From Roseicella frigidaeris (lineage in GTDB: Bacteria; Pseudomonadota; Alphaproteobacteria; Acetobacterales; Acetobacteraceae), in NCBI RefSeq assembly GCF_003258945.1, contig NZ_QLIX01000001.1, forward strand, positions 434,001-498,000: DNA of 64,000 nucleotides, written 5' to 3'. The notes under the pieces were generated by a model. The model did not search any database, had not been told where the DNA came from, and saw only the letters and a list, made by a program, of their open reading frames with translations. Of this stretch, positions 25,202-34,512 are shown one piece after another (within the stretch, counting starts at the first letter, position 1; the number at the start of each line of letters is the position of its first letter). Both the position numbers and the translations under genes were made by a program.

Positions 25202-25810
25202 TCAGGGCTTCGCGGCGGGCGGCTCGGCGCCGGCGGGCGGCGCGTCGGCGGGCGGCGCATCGGCGGGCGGGGCGCTCGCCGGCGGCGGCGCCGGCTCGGG
25301 CGGCGGCTTCGGCAACGCCTCGCCGGCCGGCCTGGCGGGCGGCTCCGGCGCATGGGCCGGAGCCTCGGGCCGGGCCTCCGGCGCGAGGCCCGGGGTCGCC
25401 GGCAGCAGCACCACCGTCACGCTGCGCTCCTCGGGCACCGCGCCGCGGGCGAAGGCGGCGCGGCGGGCCTCGGCGCGGATGCGGTCCGGGGCGATCCCGA
25501 GCTTGGCGAGCGCCGCCGCCACCTGGCCGGCGCGCCTGGCGGCGAGCTGGATGCCGCTCTGGGCGCCGCCCTCCTGCGGGCCGGCATGGCCGAGGACGCA
25601 GATGGCCCGCTCCGGCTCGCGCTTCGCCCGGTCGGCGGCGGCGGCGAGGTTGGTGCGGGCCGTCTCGCCGGGCGCGGCCGCGCCACGGGCGAAGGGGATG
25701 GCGAAGACATCGTCCTCGAGCTGGTCGGCACCGACGCAGTTGAAGGAGCGTGACTGGGCGAGGGCCGTGCCGGGAAGCAGGGCCGCCAGCAGGAGGAGGG
25801 CCGGGAGCAT
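25202..25810 (-). CDS. OmpA-like domain protein with Pro/Ala-rich tail
   Basis: 202 residues. Signal peptide (MLPALLLLAALLPGTALAQ), then a ~115-residue OmpA-like domain (residues ~45-140; RAICVLGHAGPQ, AARRAGQVAAALAKLGI, VPEERSVTVVLL). The Asp and Arg that normally grip peptidoglycan are replaced (GHAG for GHTD, ERS for RRV), so wall binding is doubtful. The last ~60 residues are Pro/Ala/Glu rich with a PPADA repeat. Its ATG overlaps the stop of the JmjC cupin gene by one base. Confidence 0.65.
   Translation of the reverse strand: MLPALLLLAALLPGTALAQSRSFNCVGADQLEDDVFAIPFARGAAAPGETARTNLAAAADRAKREPERAICVLGHAGPQEGGAQSGIQLAARRAGQVAAALAKLGIAPDRIRAEARRAAFARGAVPEERSVTVVLLPATPGLAPEARPEAPAHAPEPPARPAGEALPKPPPEPAPPPASAPPADAPPADAPPAGAEPPAAKP
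25231..25275 (-). repeat. Three 15-bp tandem units encoding PPADA-type repeats
   Basis: Units start at 25231, 25246 and 25261, based on cggcgggcggcgcgt with one to three changes per unit; a fourth at 25276 is diverged. They encode the PPADA-PPADA-PPAGA part of the tail of the OmpA-like protein. In-frame 15-bp units could change copy number by slippage. Confidence 0.75.
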
Positions 25811-27036
25811 CAGGCGGCGGCCAGCAGGCCGGCCTCGCGCATCCGTGCCAGCAGGGAGGGGGCGTCCACCTGGGGATGGGCGGCGCGCAGCTCCGGCTCG
25901 GCGATGTCCGGCCGCGCCAGGATCCAGCCCGCGGCCTCCGCCTCGGGCGGCGCCAGGGGCAGGGTGCCCTGCGAGGTCTTCAGCACCCAGTCCGCGCCGC
26001 GCCGCACCGGCTTCGCCCCGGGCGCCAGCACCTTCCAGGCCGGCGCCTCCGCCTCCGCCTCCGGCGCCGGCGTCCCGGCTTCCGCCAGGCCGCGCGCCGC
26101 CAGCAGGTCGTTGCCGCCGCGCTGGAAGTGATAGCCGGCGACGAAGCGTTCCAGCGCCGCCAGCACCTTCGGGTCGCGCGCCAGCTCCGTCAGCCGCTGG
26201 GCGAGCTGGCCGGCGCGCGTGGTGAGCGCGAAGCGCGCGGCGGCCGAGCCGTCCTGCCGCGGCAGCGGCTTGCGGAACTCGGCGTCGTAGAGGGCGCGCT
26301 CGTGCAGGATGTTCAGCAGGTCCATCCCGAGCGGCGCATGCACGCCGAAGGCGACGTGCACCGAGGCCGGCGCCTCGGCCAGCGCGTCGTGGTACCAGCC
26401 GCGCGGCAGATAGAGCAGGTCGCCCGTCTTCAGCAGCACCTTCTCCCGCAGCCGGCCCTTCTGCTGCTCGTGCTGCGCCTGGGTCTCGGTGCGGAAGGCG
26501 GGGTGCGCGATCGGCCAGTCGGCACGGCCCTCCCAGACATTCCAGGTCTTCTCGCCCTCGACCTGCACCGCCCAGACGTCATGGGTGTCGTAATGCGCCG
26601 GGAAGGCTTTGTGGCTCTGCCAGGAGATGTAGACATTGGCCTGCGCCTTGCCGAGCCCGGCCCCCTCCAGCGCGCCGCTGACCGCGGCGAGGCCGGGGGT
26701 GAGGCTGTCCACGTCGTTCAGCACCACGCTGGCGCCGCGCCCCACCCAGTCCCGCACCCGTTCGGCGACCGGCTGCTGCACCGGGTCGTTGTCCCGGCTG
26801 GTGGCGCGGCTGCAATACTGCTCCGCGGGCACGGGGGTGCCGTCCATGACCAGCTTGAGCGACTGGCCGGACCAGATATGCGTCATGTCGAGCAGCCGGT
26901 TGATCTGCCGCCAGGACAGGACGTGGGCGAATTTCATCGCCGCGCCGCGAATGTGCAGTGGCTTGCGGTCGTAATACTCGGCAAAGAACTGCTCGGGCGT
27001 CATGGGCGCGAGCAGCGCGGCGAAGGTCATGCTCAT
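25810..27036 (-). CDS. JmjC/cupin_8 oxygenase (ribosomal oxygenase-like)
   Basis: 408 residues. The JmjC core (~residues 85-260) contains the H-x-D iron site (FPAHYDTHDV), the following EGEKTWNVW strand and GDLLYLPRGWYHDAL for the third ligand, the layout of YcfD/RoxA and NO66/MINA-type 2-oxoglutarate-dependent protein hydroxylases. The C-terminal region resembles the winged-helix end of those enzymes. Could hydroxylate a ribosomal protein. Start uncertain: ATG 27034-27036 and 27028-27030 are both possible, neither with a clear ribosome site. Confidence 0.78.
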   Translation of the reverse strand: MSMTFAALLAPMTPEQFFAEYYDRKPLHIRGAAMKFAHVLSWRQINRLLDMTHIWSGQSLKLVMDGTPVPAEQYCSRATSRDNDPVQQPVAERVRDWVGRGASVVLNDVDSLTPGLAAVSGALEGAGLGKAQANVYISWQSHKAFPAHYDTHDVWAVQVEGEKTWNVWEGRADWPIAHPAFRTETQAQHEQQKGRLREKVLLKTGDLLYLPRGWYHDALAEAPASVHVAFGVHAPLGMDLLNILHERALYDAEFRKPLPRQDGSAAARFALTTRAGQLAQRLTELARDPKVLAALERFVAGYHFQRGGNDLLAARGLAEAGTPAPEAEAEAPAWKVLAPGAKPVRRGADWVLKTSQGTLPLAPPEAEAAGWILARPDIAEPELRAAHPQVDAPSLLARMREAGLLAAA

Positions 27037-27171
27037 GGCGCCCGACACTAGCCGATTCGCGGCCCGCAGGTCATTCCTCATCCGTCAGAGGTCGCCGCCG
27101 CCGGGCGGCCCCTGGCCTGGGGGTGCCAGGCAGGAGGCCGGTCTCGCCCGTCAGCAGGGAGGAATGCCGCC

Positions 27172-30100
27172 ATGACGGACCTTGCCCCAGCCGGTGACCC
27201 CGCGCGCCAGGAGCTGCTGCGCACCGCCGCGGAGGCGTTGGCGCGGCTGGCGCCCGACCTGCCGCCGCCGGCCCGGCAATTGCTGCACCACCTCTATGCC
27301 GGCGTGCCGACGGCCGAGCTGGCCGGCCTGCCGGCCGAGGCGATGGCCGCCGCCGCGGCCAGCCTCTTCGCCCTGGCGCTGGAGCGCACGGCCGGGGCGG
27401 CGCGGGTCCGGGTATTGCCGCCCGGGCCCGGCCGCGGGCCGCATGCGGTGGCCGAGATCGTCACCGACGACATGCCCTTCCTGGTCGACAGCGCCCTCGG
27501 TGCCCTGGCCCGCAACGGGCGCGTCGTGCGGCAATTGCTGCATCCCGTGCTGAGCGTCCGCCGCGATGCCGCCGGCCGGCTGCTGGCGCTCGACCCGCCG
27601 GAGGGCGGCACGGCCGAGAGCATGATGCGCATCGCCCTCGGCGCCATGCCGGCGGCCATGCTGCCGGGCCAGTCGCGCGGTGCCGCGGATGACTGGCCGA
27701 CGCTCGAGGCGGCGCTGGCGCGGGCCATGGCCGATGTGCGCCAGGCAGTGACGGATTTCCCGGGCATGGCCGCGGCGCTGCAGCAGGCCGAAGGCGAGGT
27801 CGCGGCCGCCCCGGCGGGCGCGGAGCCAGGCGGCGTCGCCTTCCTGCGCTGGCTGGCCGAGGACAATTTCGTCCTGCTCGGCCATTGTCGCTACGCCCTC
27901 TCGCCCGAGGGCGGGCTCGCGGTCGTCGCCGCCGAGAATCTCGGCCTGCTGCGCGATCCGCGGCTGCCGGTCTTCGACGTGCTGCGCGACCCCGCGCACC
28001 TGCCGCCCGTGGTGCTGGCGGCGCTGGCCGAGCCGAACCCGGTCACCGTCGCCAAAGCGAACATGCGCAGCACCGTGCACCGGCCGCAGCATGCCGATGT
28101 GGTGGCGACGCGGATCTTCGGCCCGGATGGCCGCGTCACCGGCGGCCGCCTCTTCCTCGGCCTCTTCGCCGCCGCGGCCTACAACCGCAACCCGCGCAGC
28201 ATCCCGATGCTGGCCGAGAAGGTCGGCCGCATCCTCGCCGCCGCCGGACTCGACCCGGAGGGGCATGACGGCCGGGCGCTGCGCAACATCCTCGACACCT
28301 GGCCGCGCGACGAGCTGTTCCAGGCGCCGGAGGCGGCGATCCTGGCGGCCGCGCGGCGTGCCCTCGACCTGCAGGTGCGGCCGCGCCCGGCGCTGGTGCT
28401 GCGGCCCGATCCCTTCGGCCGCTTCGTCTCGGCCATCGTCTGGCTGCCGCGCGACACCTTCGACACGCGGCTGCGCGAGCGGGTCGGGGCCATGCTGGCG
28501 CGCGCCTTCGACGGGCATCTCAGCGCCTTCTACATCGCGATGGGGGATTCGCCGCTCGCCCGCATCCACTACATCATCGGCACCGAGCCCGGGCGCGCCC
28601 CCGCCGTCGATCCCGGGGTGCTCGAGGCGGCGATCGCCGAGGCGGCGCGCAGCTTCCCCGACCGCCTGGCCGAGGCCCTGATCGCCGAGCGCGGCGAGGG
28701 CGGCGCCGCCGCGGCGCTGGCGCGCTGGCGGGATGCCTTCCCGGCCGCCTACCGCGAGAGCGCGACCGGCGCCCAGGGCGTCGCCGACCTCGCCCTGGCC
28801 GAACGGGCCCTGGCCGAGGCCCGGCCGGCCGCCCAGCTCGGCCGCCCGCCGGGCGCCGAGGGGCTGGTGCTGCGCCTGGCCAATCCGGGCGGTCCGCTGC
28901 CGCTCGCCGATGCGCTGCCGCTCTTCGAGAGCCTCGACCTCCGCGCCGTCGAGGAGGTGCCGCACCGCCTCGTCGCGGCGGATGGCGCGACAGTGGTGCT
29001 GCATGTCTTCGGCCTGGCGCCGGCCGCACCGGCGGAGCCGGAGCGGTTCCCGGCGCTGCTCGCGGCGCTCGGCGCGCTGCTCGACGGTCGGGCGGAGGCC
29101 GATGGCTTCAACCGCCTGGTGCTGCGTGCCGGTCTCGACTGGCGCGAATGCTGGCTGTTGCGGGCGATGTACCGATGGCTGAAGCAGGTCGGCTTCGGCT
29201 TCTCGCAGCAGGCGGTGGAGACGGCGCTCGCCGACCAGCCGCGGGCGGCGCGGCTGCTGCTCGACCTCTTCCATGCCCGCTTCGACCCGGGCGCCGGGCG
29301 GGACGAGGCGGCGCTGCAGCAGGACTGGGCGGCCTTGCTGGACGCGGTGCAGAACCCCGACGAGGACCGCATCCTCTCCCGCCTGCGCGGCCTGCTCGAT
29401 GCGGTGCTGCGCACCAACTACCATCTCGACCGGCCCTGGCTGTCGCTGAAGATCGACAGCGCCGCGGCCGGCGAGATGCCGGCGCCGCGCCCCTGGCGGG
29501 AGATCTTCGTGCATTCGCCGCGCATGGAGGGGACGCATCTGCGGGCCGGGCCGGTGGCGCGCGGCGGCATCCGCTGGTCCGACCGGCGGGAGGACTTCCG
29601 CACCGAGATCCTCGGCCTGATGAAGGCGCAGCGGGTGAAAAACGTCGTCATCGTGCCGACCGGCGCCAAGGGTGGCTTCATCCTCAAGCACCCGCCGCCG
29701 GCCTCCGACCGGGAGGCCTTCATGGCCGAGGGCATCGCCTGCTACCGCACCCTGGTGCGCGGCCTGCTGGACATCACCGACAACCTCGCCGAGGGCTGCA
29801 TCGTGCCGCCGCCGCGGGTGGTCCGGCGCGACGGCGACGATCCCTATCTGGTCGTCGCCGCCGACAAGGGCACTGCGACCTTCTCCGACATCGCCAATGC
29901 GCTCTCGGCGGATGACGGCTTCTGGCTGGGGGATGCCTTCGCCTCCGGCGGCTCGGCCGGCTACGACCACAAAGGCATGGGCATCACCGCCCGCGGCGCC
30001 TGGGTGATGGTGGCGCGGCATTTCGCCGAGCTCGGCCACGACATCTTCGCCGAGCCCTTCACCTGCGCCGGCATCGGCGACATGTCGGGCGACGTCTTCG

Positions 30101-31845
30101 GCAACGGGCTGCTGATCAGCCGGAAGACCAGGCTCGTCGCCGCCTTCGATCACCGCCACATCTTCCTCGACCCCGATCCGGACCCCGAGGCCAGCTATGC
30201 CGAGCGCGCCCGCCTCTTCGCCCTGCCGCGCTCCTCCTGGGCGGATTACGACCCGGCGCTGATCTCGCCCGGCGGCGGCGTCTTCCCGCGCAACCTGCGG
30301 ACCATGCCGCTCTCGCCCGAGGCGCGCGCCCTGCTGGGCCTCGCGGCGGAGCGTGCCGAGCCGGCGCTGGTGATGCAGGCGATCCTGCGCGCGCCGGTCG
30401 ACCTGCTCTATTTCGGCGGTATCGGCACCTATGTGAAGGCGGCGGAGGAGAGCCAGGCGGAGGCCGGCGACCGCGCCAACGACGCCATCCGGGTGAATGG
30501 CGGCGCGTTGCGGGCCCGGGTGGTGGGCGAGGGGGCGAACCTGGCCGTGACCCAGGCCGGGCGCGTCGAATACGCCCGGGCCGGGGGGCGGATCGACACC
30601 GACGCGCTCGACAACTCGGCCGGCGTTTCGACCAGCGACCATGAGGTCAACATCAAGATCCTGCTCGCCGATGCCGAGCGCGAGGGACGGCTGACGCGGA
30701 TGCAGCGCGACGCGCTGCTGCGGGAGATGACCGAGGAGGTCGGCCAGCTCGTCCTGCGCGACAATGCCCAGCAGCACCTGGCGGTCAGCCTGGAGGAGCG
30801 GGCCGGCGCCGAGGCGCTCCCCGCCCAGGCGCTGCTGATGGACCGGCTGGAAGCGGCCGGGGTGCTGGACCGCGCCGTGGCCGGCCTGCCCGATGCCGCG
30901 ACGCTGCGCACCCGCATCGCCGCCGGGGAGGCGCTGACCCGGCCGGCCATCTGCGCCCTGCTGCCGCTTGCGAAGCTCTGGCTGACCGAGGCGATCGAGG
31001 CGAGCGACCTGCCGGAGGACCCGGTTTTTGCGCCCCTGCTCCTCGCCTATTTCCCGTCGCCGCTGCGCGAGCGTTTCCCCGACCTCATCGCCCGCCACCG
31101 GCTGCGGCGGGAGTTGGTGGCGACCGCCATCACCAACGAGGTGGCGAACCGGATCGGCTGTGCCGGGCTGGCGCGGCTCGCGGCGGAGGCCGGGCCGGTC
31201 GCGGCGGCGCGCGCCGCCTGGCTGGCCGGCGAGGGCTTCGGCCTGCCGGACGCCGCCGATGCCGCGGATGCCGCCGCCGCGCCGGCCGGGCCGAAGCTCG
31301 ACCTGCTGCTCGCCCTGCGCCGGCTGCAGGAGGCGGCGGCGCAGAACCTCCTCGGCGGCACCGGGCCCATCGGCCCGGGCCTCGAAGCCCTGCGGGCCGG
31401 CCTGGCGGGGCTGATGGCCGGCGCGGCCGCCGGCGATCCCGCGGCCGAGGCCTGGCGGGCCGCCGGCCTGCCCGAGCGGGCGGTGCAACGCGCCGCCCTG
31501 GCCGGGCGTCTCGCCGCCGCGCCGATCGTGCTGCAACTCGTGGCCGAGACCGGCGCGCCGGCGGCGCGGGCCGCCGCGGCCTGGGACGAGGTGGGAGCCG
31601 CCTTCCGGATCGAGGCGCTGCGCCAGGCCGCGGCAACCGCGCCCGCCCCCGGCGGCTTCGGGCCCCGGGCCCGGGCGGCGCTGCTCGAGGATCTGACCAG
31701 GGTCCAGGCGCGGCTGGCCGCGGCGCTGCTGCGCGGCGAGACGCCGGACCCGGCGCCGGTCGCGCATCTGGCGCAGGAGGCGGCGATGGATGGCGACCTG
31801 ACCGCGATCGGCGTCGCCGTGCGGGCGCTGCGGGGGCTGACCTGA
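27172..31845 (+). CDS. gdhB: NAD-specific glutamate dehydrogenase, large (~180 kDa) type
   Basis: 1557 residues, the size of the GDH-180 class. Regulatory ACT-like N-terminal half (~1-700), then a catalytic core from ~780: HSPRMEGTHLRAGPVARGGIRWSDRREDF, with the active Lys region in PTGAKGGF, and the nucleotide-binding region FTCAGIGDMSGDVFGNG at ~965. Converts glutamate to 2-oxoglutarate and ammonium with NAD+, chiefly catabolic. A strong ribosome site (agggagga, 27157-27164) precedes the ATG. Allosteric control is known in the family; nothing here shows it. Confidence 0.95.
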   Translation: MTDLAPAGDPARQELLRTAAEALARLAPDLPPPARQLLHHLYAGVPTAELAGLPAEAMAAAAASLFALALERTAGAARVRVLPPGPGRGPHAVAEIVTDDMPFLVDSALGALARNGRVVRQLLHPVLSVRRDAAGRLLALDPPEGGTAESMMRIALGAMPAAMLPGQSRGAADDWPTLEAALARAMADVRQAVTDFPGMAAALQQAEGEVAAAPAGAEPGGVAFLRWLAEDNFVLLGHCRYALSPEGGLAVVAAENLGLLRDPRLPVFDVLRDPAHLPPVVLAALAEPNPVTVAKANMRSTVHRPQHADVVATRIFGPDGRVTGGRLFLGLFAAAAYNRNPRSIPMLAEKVGRILAAAGLDPEGHDGRALRNILDTWPRDELFQAPEAAILAAARRALDLQVRPRPALVLRPDPFGRFVSAIVWLPRDTFDTRLRERVGAMLARAFDGHLSAFYIAMGDSPLARIHYIIGTEPGRAPAVDPGVLEAAIAEAARSFPDRLAEALIAERGEGGAAAALARWRDAFPAAYRESATGAQGVADLALAERALAEARPAAQLGRPPGAEGLVLRLANPGGPLPLADALPLFESLDLRAVEEVPHRLVAADGATVVLHVFGLAPAAPAEPERFPALLAALGALLDGRAEADGFNRLVLRAGLDWRECWLLRAMYRWLKQVGFGFSQQAVETALADQPRAARLLLDLFHARFDPGAGRDEAALQQDWAALLDAVQNPDEDRILSRLRGLLDAVLRTNYHLDRPWLSLKIDSAAAGEMPAPRPWREIFVHSPRMEGTHLRAGPVARGGIRWSDRREDFRTEILGLMKAQRVKNVVIVPTGAKGGFILKHPPPASDREAFMAEGIACYRTLVRGLLDITDNLAEGCIVPPPRVVRRDGDDPYLVVAADKGTATFSDIANALSADDGFWLGDAFASGGSAGYDHKGMGITARGAWVMVARHFAELGHDIFAEPFTCAGIGDMSGDVFGNGLLISRKTRLVAAFDHRHIFLDPDPDPEASYAERARLFALPRSSWADYDPALISPGGGVFPRNLRTMPLSPEARALLGLAAERAEPALVMQAILRAPVDLLYFGGIGTYVKAAEESQAEAGDRANDAIRVNGGALRARVVGEGANLAVTQAGRVEYARAGGRIDTDALDNSAGVSTSDHEVNIKILLADAEREGRLTRMQRDALLREMTEEVGQLVLRDNAQQHLAVSLEERAGAEALPAQALLMDRLEAAGVLDRAVAGLPDAATLRTRIAAGEALTRPAICALLPLAKLWLTEAIEASDLPEDPVFAPLLLAYFPSPLRERFPDLIARHRLRRELVATAITNEVANRIGCAGLARLAAEAGPVAAARAAWLAGEGFGLPDAADAADAAAAPAGPKLDLLLALRRLQEAAAQNLLGGTGPIGPGLEALRAGLAGLMAGAAAGDPAAEAWRAAGLPERAVQRAALAGRLAAAPIVLQLVAETGAPAARAAAAWDEVGAAFRIEALRQAAATAPAPGGFGPRARAALLEDLTRVQARLAAALLRGETPDPAPVAHLAQEAAMDGDLTAIGVAVRALRGLT

Positions 31846-31883
31846 CCCCGGCGGGCGAGGCCGCCCCCGGCTCGGCCGGCGCC

Positions 31884-32378
31884 GTGCTGCCCGACCTGCT
31901 CCGGCCCGGCCTGCGCCTGGTCCTGTGTGGCAGCGCGCCCGGCGGGGTCTCGGCCCGGCGCGGCGCCTACTATGCCGGGCCGGGAAACAAGTTCTGGGAC
32001 GTGCTGCACCGCATCGGGCTCACGCCGCGCCGCTTCGCACCGGAGGAATTTCCGCGCCTCCTCGAACTCGGGATCGGCCTGACGGATCTCTGCACCACGG
32101 CCGCCGGCGCCGATGCCGATATCCCGGCTGCCGCCTTCGACGTGGCGGCGCTGACGGCGAAGATGCGGCGCCACCGCCCCGGCCTGCTCGCCTTCGTCGG
32201 CAAGGGGCCGACGGCGCGGGTCCTCGGCCGGCGTGCCGTGCCGCTCGGCCCGGTGGCGGGGCCGGCCGCGCTGCCGCCGCTCTTCGTGCTGCCCTCGCCC
32301 TCCGGCCGTGCCTGCGGCGCCTGGGATCCCGCGCCCTGGCATGCGCTGGCGGCGCGGCTGCGGGACCTGCCGGCATGA
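31884..32378 (+). CDS. mug: Mug/TDG-type mismatch uracil-DNA glycosylase
   Basis: 164 residues from a GTG start at 31884. Carries the family 2 glycosylase landmarks: CGSAPGGVSARRGAYYAGPGNKFW (the G-x-x-P-G water-activating loop, residues ~16-38) and the minor-groove loop LPSPSGRACG. Excises U or T from G mismatches, or ethenocytosine, in base excision repair. Begins 38 bp after the glutamate dehydrogenase gene and overlaps the MFS gene by 4 bp. Confidence 0.85.
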   Translation: MLPDLLRPGLRLVLCGSAPGGVSARRGAYYAGPGNKFWDVLHRIGLTPRRFAPEEFPRLLELGIGLTDLCTTAAGADADIPAAAFDVAALTAKMRRHRPGLLAFVGKGPTARVLGRRAVPLGPVAGPAALPPLFVLPSPSGRACGAWDPAPWHALAARLRDLPA

Positions 32379-33625
32379 CCGGCAAGGCCTGGGCCTGGGC
32401 CCTCTATGACTGGGCGAACAGCGCCTTCCCCACCATCATCTCCACCTTCGTCTTCGCCACCTACTTCACCCAGGCCATCGCGCCCGACCCGGCGACCGGC
32501 CAGGCGCAATGGGGTTGGATGCAGGCGGCGGCGGGCTTGGCGATCGCGCTGCTCTCGCCGCCGCTCGGCGCGCTCGCCGATGCCGGCGGCCGGCGCCGGC
32601 GGATGCTCGCCCTCTGCACCCTGGCGATGGTGATCGCCACCGCCACGCTCTGGTTCGCCCGGCCCGGACGGGACTCGACCCTGCTGGCGCTCCTCGGCGC
32701 CGGGGTGGCGACCATCGCCTTCGAGCTCGGCACGGTCTTCTACAACGCCATGCTGCCGCAGGTGGCGCGGCCGGCGGCGATCGGCCGCGTCTCCGGCCTG
32801 GCCTGGGGGCTGGGCTATGCCGGCGGCATCGCCTGCCTCGGCCTGGCGCTCGGGCTGCTGGTGCAGCCGAACCCATCCCCGCTCGGCCTCGACCGCGGCA
32901 CGGCCGAGCATGTCCGGGCGACGGCCCTGCTGACCGCGGGCTGGATCGCGCTCTTCGGCTGGCCGGTCCTGGTCATGCTGCCGGATCCCCCCGGCCCGCG
33001 GCCGCCCCTACGCGAGGCGGTGGCGCGCGGGCTGGCCGAGATCGGCGCGCTGCTGCGGCGCCTGTCGCGCCACCCGCAGCTCTCGCGCTTCCTGCTGGCG
33101 CGGCTGTTCTACACGGATGGCCTGAACACGCTCTTCGCCTTCGGCGCCATCTATGCCGCCGGCGTCCTCGGCATGGGGATCGAGGAGATCCTCCGCTTCG
33201 GCATCGCGCTGAACGTCACGGCCGGGCTCGGCGCGGCGGGATTCGGGCTGGTCGAGGACCGGTTCGGCTCGAAGCGCACCATCATGGTCGCGCTCGCGGC
33301 GCTGATCCTGCTCGGCGGCGGCCTCATCCTGGTGCAGGACGGGCGCCTGTTCTGGGGGCTCGCCCTGCTGCTCGGCCTCTTCCTCGGGCCGGCGCAGGCG
33401 GCGAGCCGCACGCTGATGGCAAGGCTGGCGCCGCCCGACGAGGTCACGGCGCATTTCGGCCTCTTCGCCCTGAGCGGGCGCATCACCGGCTTCGTCGGCC
33501 CCTGGGTGGTGGCGACGGTGACTGCCGCCACCGGCAGCCAGCGCGCGGGGATGGCAATGGTGCTGGGCTTCCTGGTGGCGGGTGCCATCCTGCTCGCCGG
33601 CGTGCGGGAGCCGGCGCGCGGCTGA
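32375..33625 (+). CDS. MFS permease, UMF1/Atg22-like
   Basis: 416 residues, about 12 membrane helices. The opening WAWALYDWANSAFPTIISTFVFATYF is characteristic of the UMF1 (Atg22-like) branch of the major facilitator superfamily; the cytoplasmic loop ALADAGGRRRRML fits the MFS loop 2-3 motif. Eukaryotic Atg22 exports amino acids from the vacuole; bacterial roles are not well defined. Its ATG overlaps the end of mug (ATGA). Confidence 0.85.
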   Translation: MTGKAWAWALYDWANSAFPTIISTFVFATYFTQAIAPDPATGQAQWGWMQAAAGLAIALLSPPLGALADAGGRRRRMLALCTLAMVIATATLWFARPGRDSTLLALLGAGVATIAFELGTVFYNAMLPQVARPAAIGRVSGLAWGLGYAGGIACLGLALGLLVQPNPSPLGLDRGTAEHVRATALLTAGWIALFGWPVLVMLPDPPGPRPPLREAVARGLAEIGALLRRLSRHPQLSRFLLARLFYTDGLNTLFAFGAIYAAGVLGMGIEEILRFGIALNVTAGLGAAGFGLVEDRFGSKRTIMVALAALILLGGGLILVQDGRLFWGLALLLGLFLGPAQAASRTLMARLAPPDEVTAHFGLFALSGRITGFVGPWVVATVTAATGSQRAGMAMVLGFLVAGAILLAGVREPARG

Positions 33626-33637
33626 GGGCCGGGGCGG

Positions 33638-34342
33638 CTACATGCCGCCGTAGAGATAGGGCGGCATCGGCTGGGTGTTGTCGACCACGCCCTTCACCCC
33701 CGGGACCTGCTCGGCCAGCACCTTCAGGCCGCGCTTGACCTGATCGGTCGTCGTGAAGCCGTGGAACTCCACGACGCCGTCCCTCACCTCGACCAGGGTG
33801 TAGAAGCTGTCGATCCAGGGCTGCTTGCGCATCGCGGCCAGCACGGCCTGGCGGATCCGATCATCCGAGAGCTCGCCGCCACTCTCGGTCTTCGGCGGTG
33901 CGACCAGCGCCCGCAGCAGATCGGCGCGGGAGACGATGCCGCGCAGCCGGCCCTCCTCGAGCACCAGCACGCGGCGGATGCCCTTCTCCTCCATCAGATG
34001 CGCGATATGGGTCGCCGTGTCGGAGCCGACGACCGAGACGAGCTCGGCGGTCATGATCTCCTCGGCCGTGCTGCCATGGGTCCGCGCATAGCGCTCGGCC
34101 TGCTCGCCGGGATCGGAGAAGAGGCTGCGCAGCCAGCCCTGCGGCTGGTCCTCCTGGCCAGCGAGGCGGCGGATGAGGTCGGCCTCGGTCACCACGCCGA
34201 CCACCTTGCCGGCCTTGTCCACCACCGGCACCGCGGAGATGCCACGCTCGGCGAGCAGGCGGGCCACGGCGATCACGGGCGTCGCCGGCGGCACCGTGAC
34301 GACATCGGGCGTCATGAGGTCGAGAGCGGTGAGCAGCGTCAT
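33638..34342 (-). CDS. CBS-pair protein with C-terminal BON domain
   Basis: 234 residues. Two CBS domains (~1-60, MTPDVVTVPPATPVIAVARLL; ~92-150, IMTAELVSVVGSDTATHIAHLM) followed by a BON domain (~158-230, DDRIRQAVLAAM...VEFHGFTTTD). CBS pairs bind adenine nucleotides; BON domains bind membranes or phospholipids. A common stand-alone combination in alphaproteobacteria, presumably an energy- or stress-sensing regulator. A gaggatgcc site precedes ATG 34340-34342. Confidence 0.9.
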   Translation of the reverse strand: MTLLTALDLMTPDVVTVPPATPVIAVARLLAERGISAVPVVDKAGKVVGVVTEADLIRRLAGQEDQPQGWLRSLFSDPGEQAERYARTHGSTAEEIMTAELVSVVGSDTATHIAHLMEEKGIRRVLVLEEGRLRGIVSRADLLRALVAPPKTESGGELSDDRIRQAVLAAMRKQPWIDSFYTLVEVRDGVVEFHGFTTTDQVKRGLKVLAEQVPGVKGVVDNTQPMPPYLYGGM

Positions 34343-34512
34343 GGCATCCTCCTCGGCGGGTTCCCGCAGGCTGCGTCATGCCCGCTGGCGCTGCCTTGCG
34401 CCAGCGCAACTCGTGGCATTTGCCGAAGTTCGCGCCAACCATCCTCGCCCGGGCCAGCCTCGCGCCGGCAGCCCTGCGGGAGCGCTCGCATCATTCCGGA
34501 TGTGGTGCTAAC

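Noticed and set aside
27151-31767. 1538-residue open frame on the minus strand
   Set aside because: It is antisense to the NAD-glutamate dehydrogenase gene. Its Arg/Gly/His-rich composition with no recognisable domain is typical of shadows in high-GC DNA.
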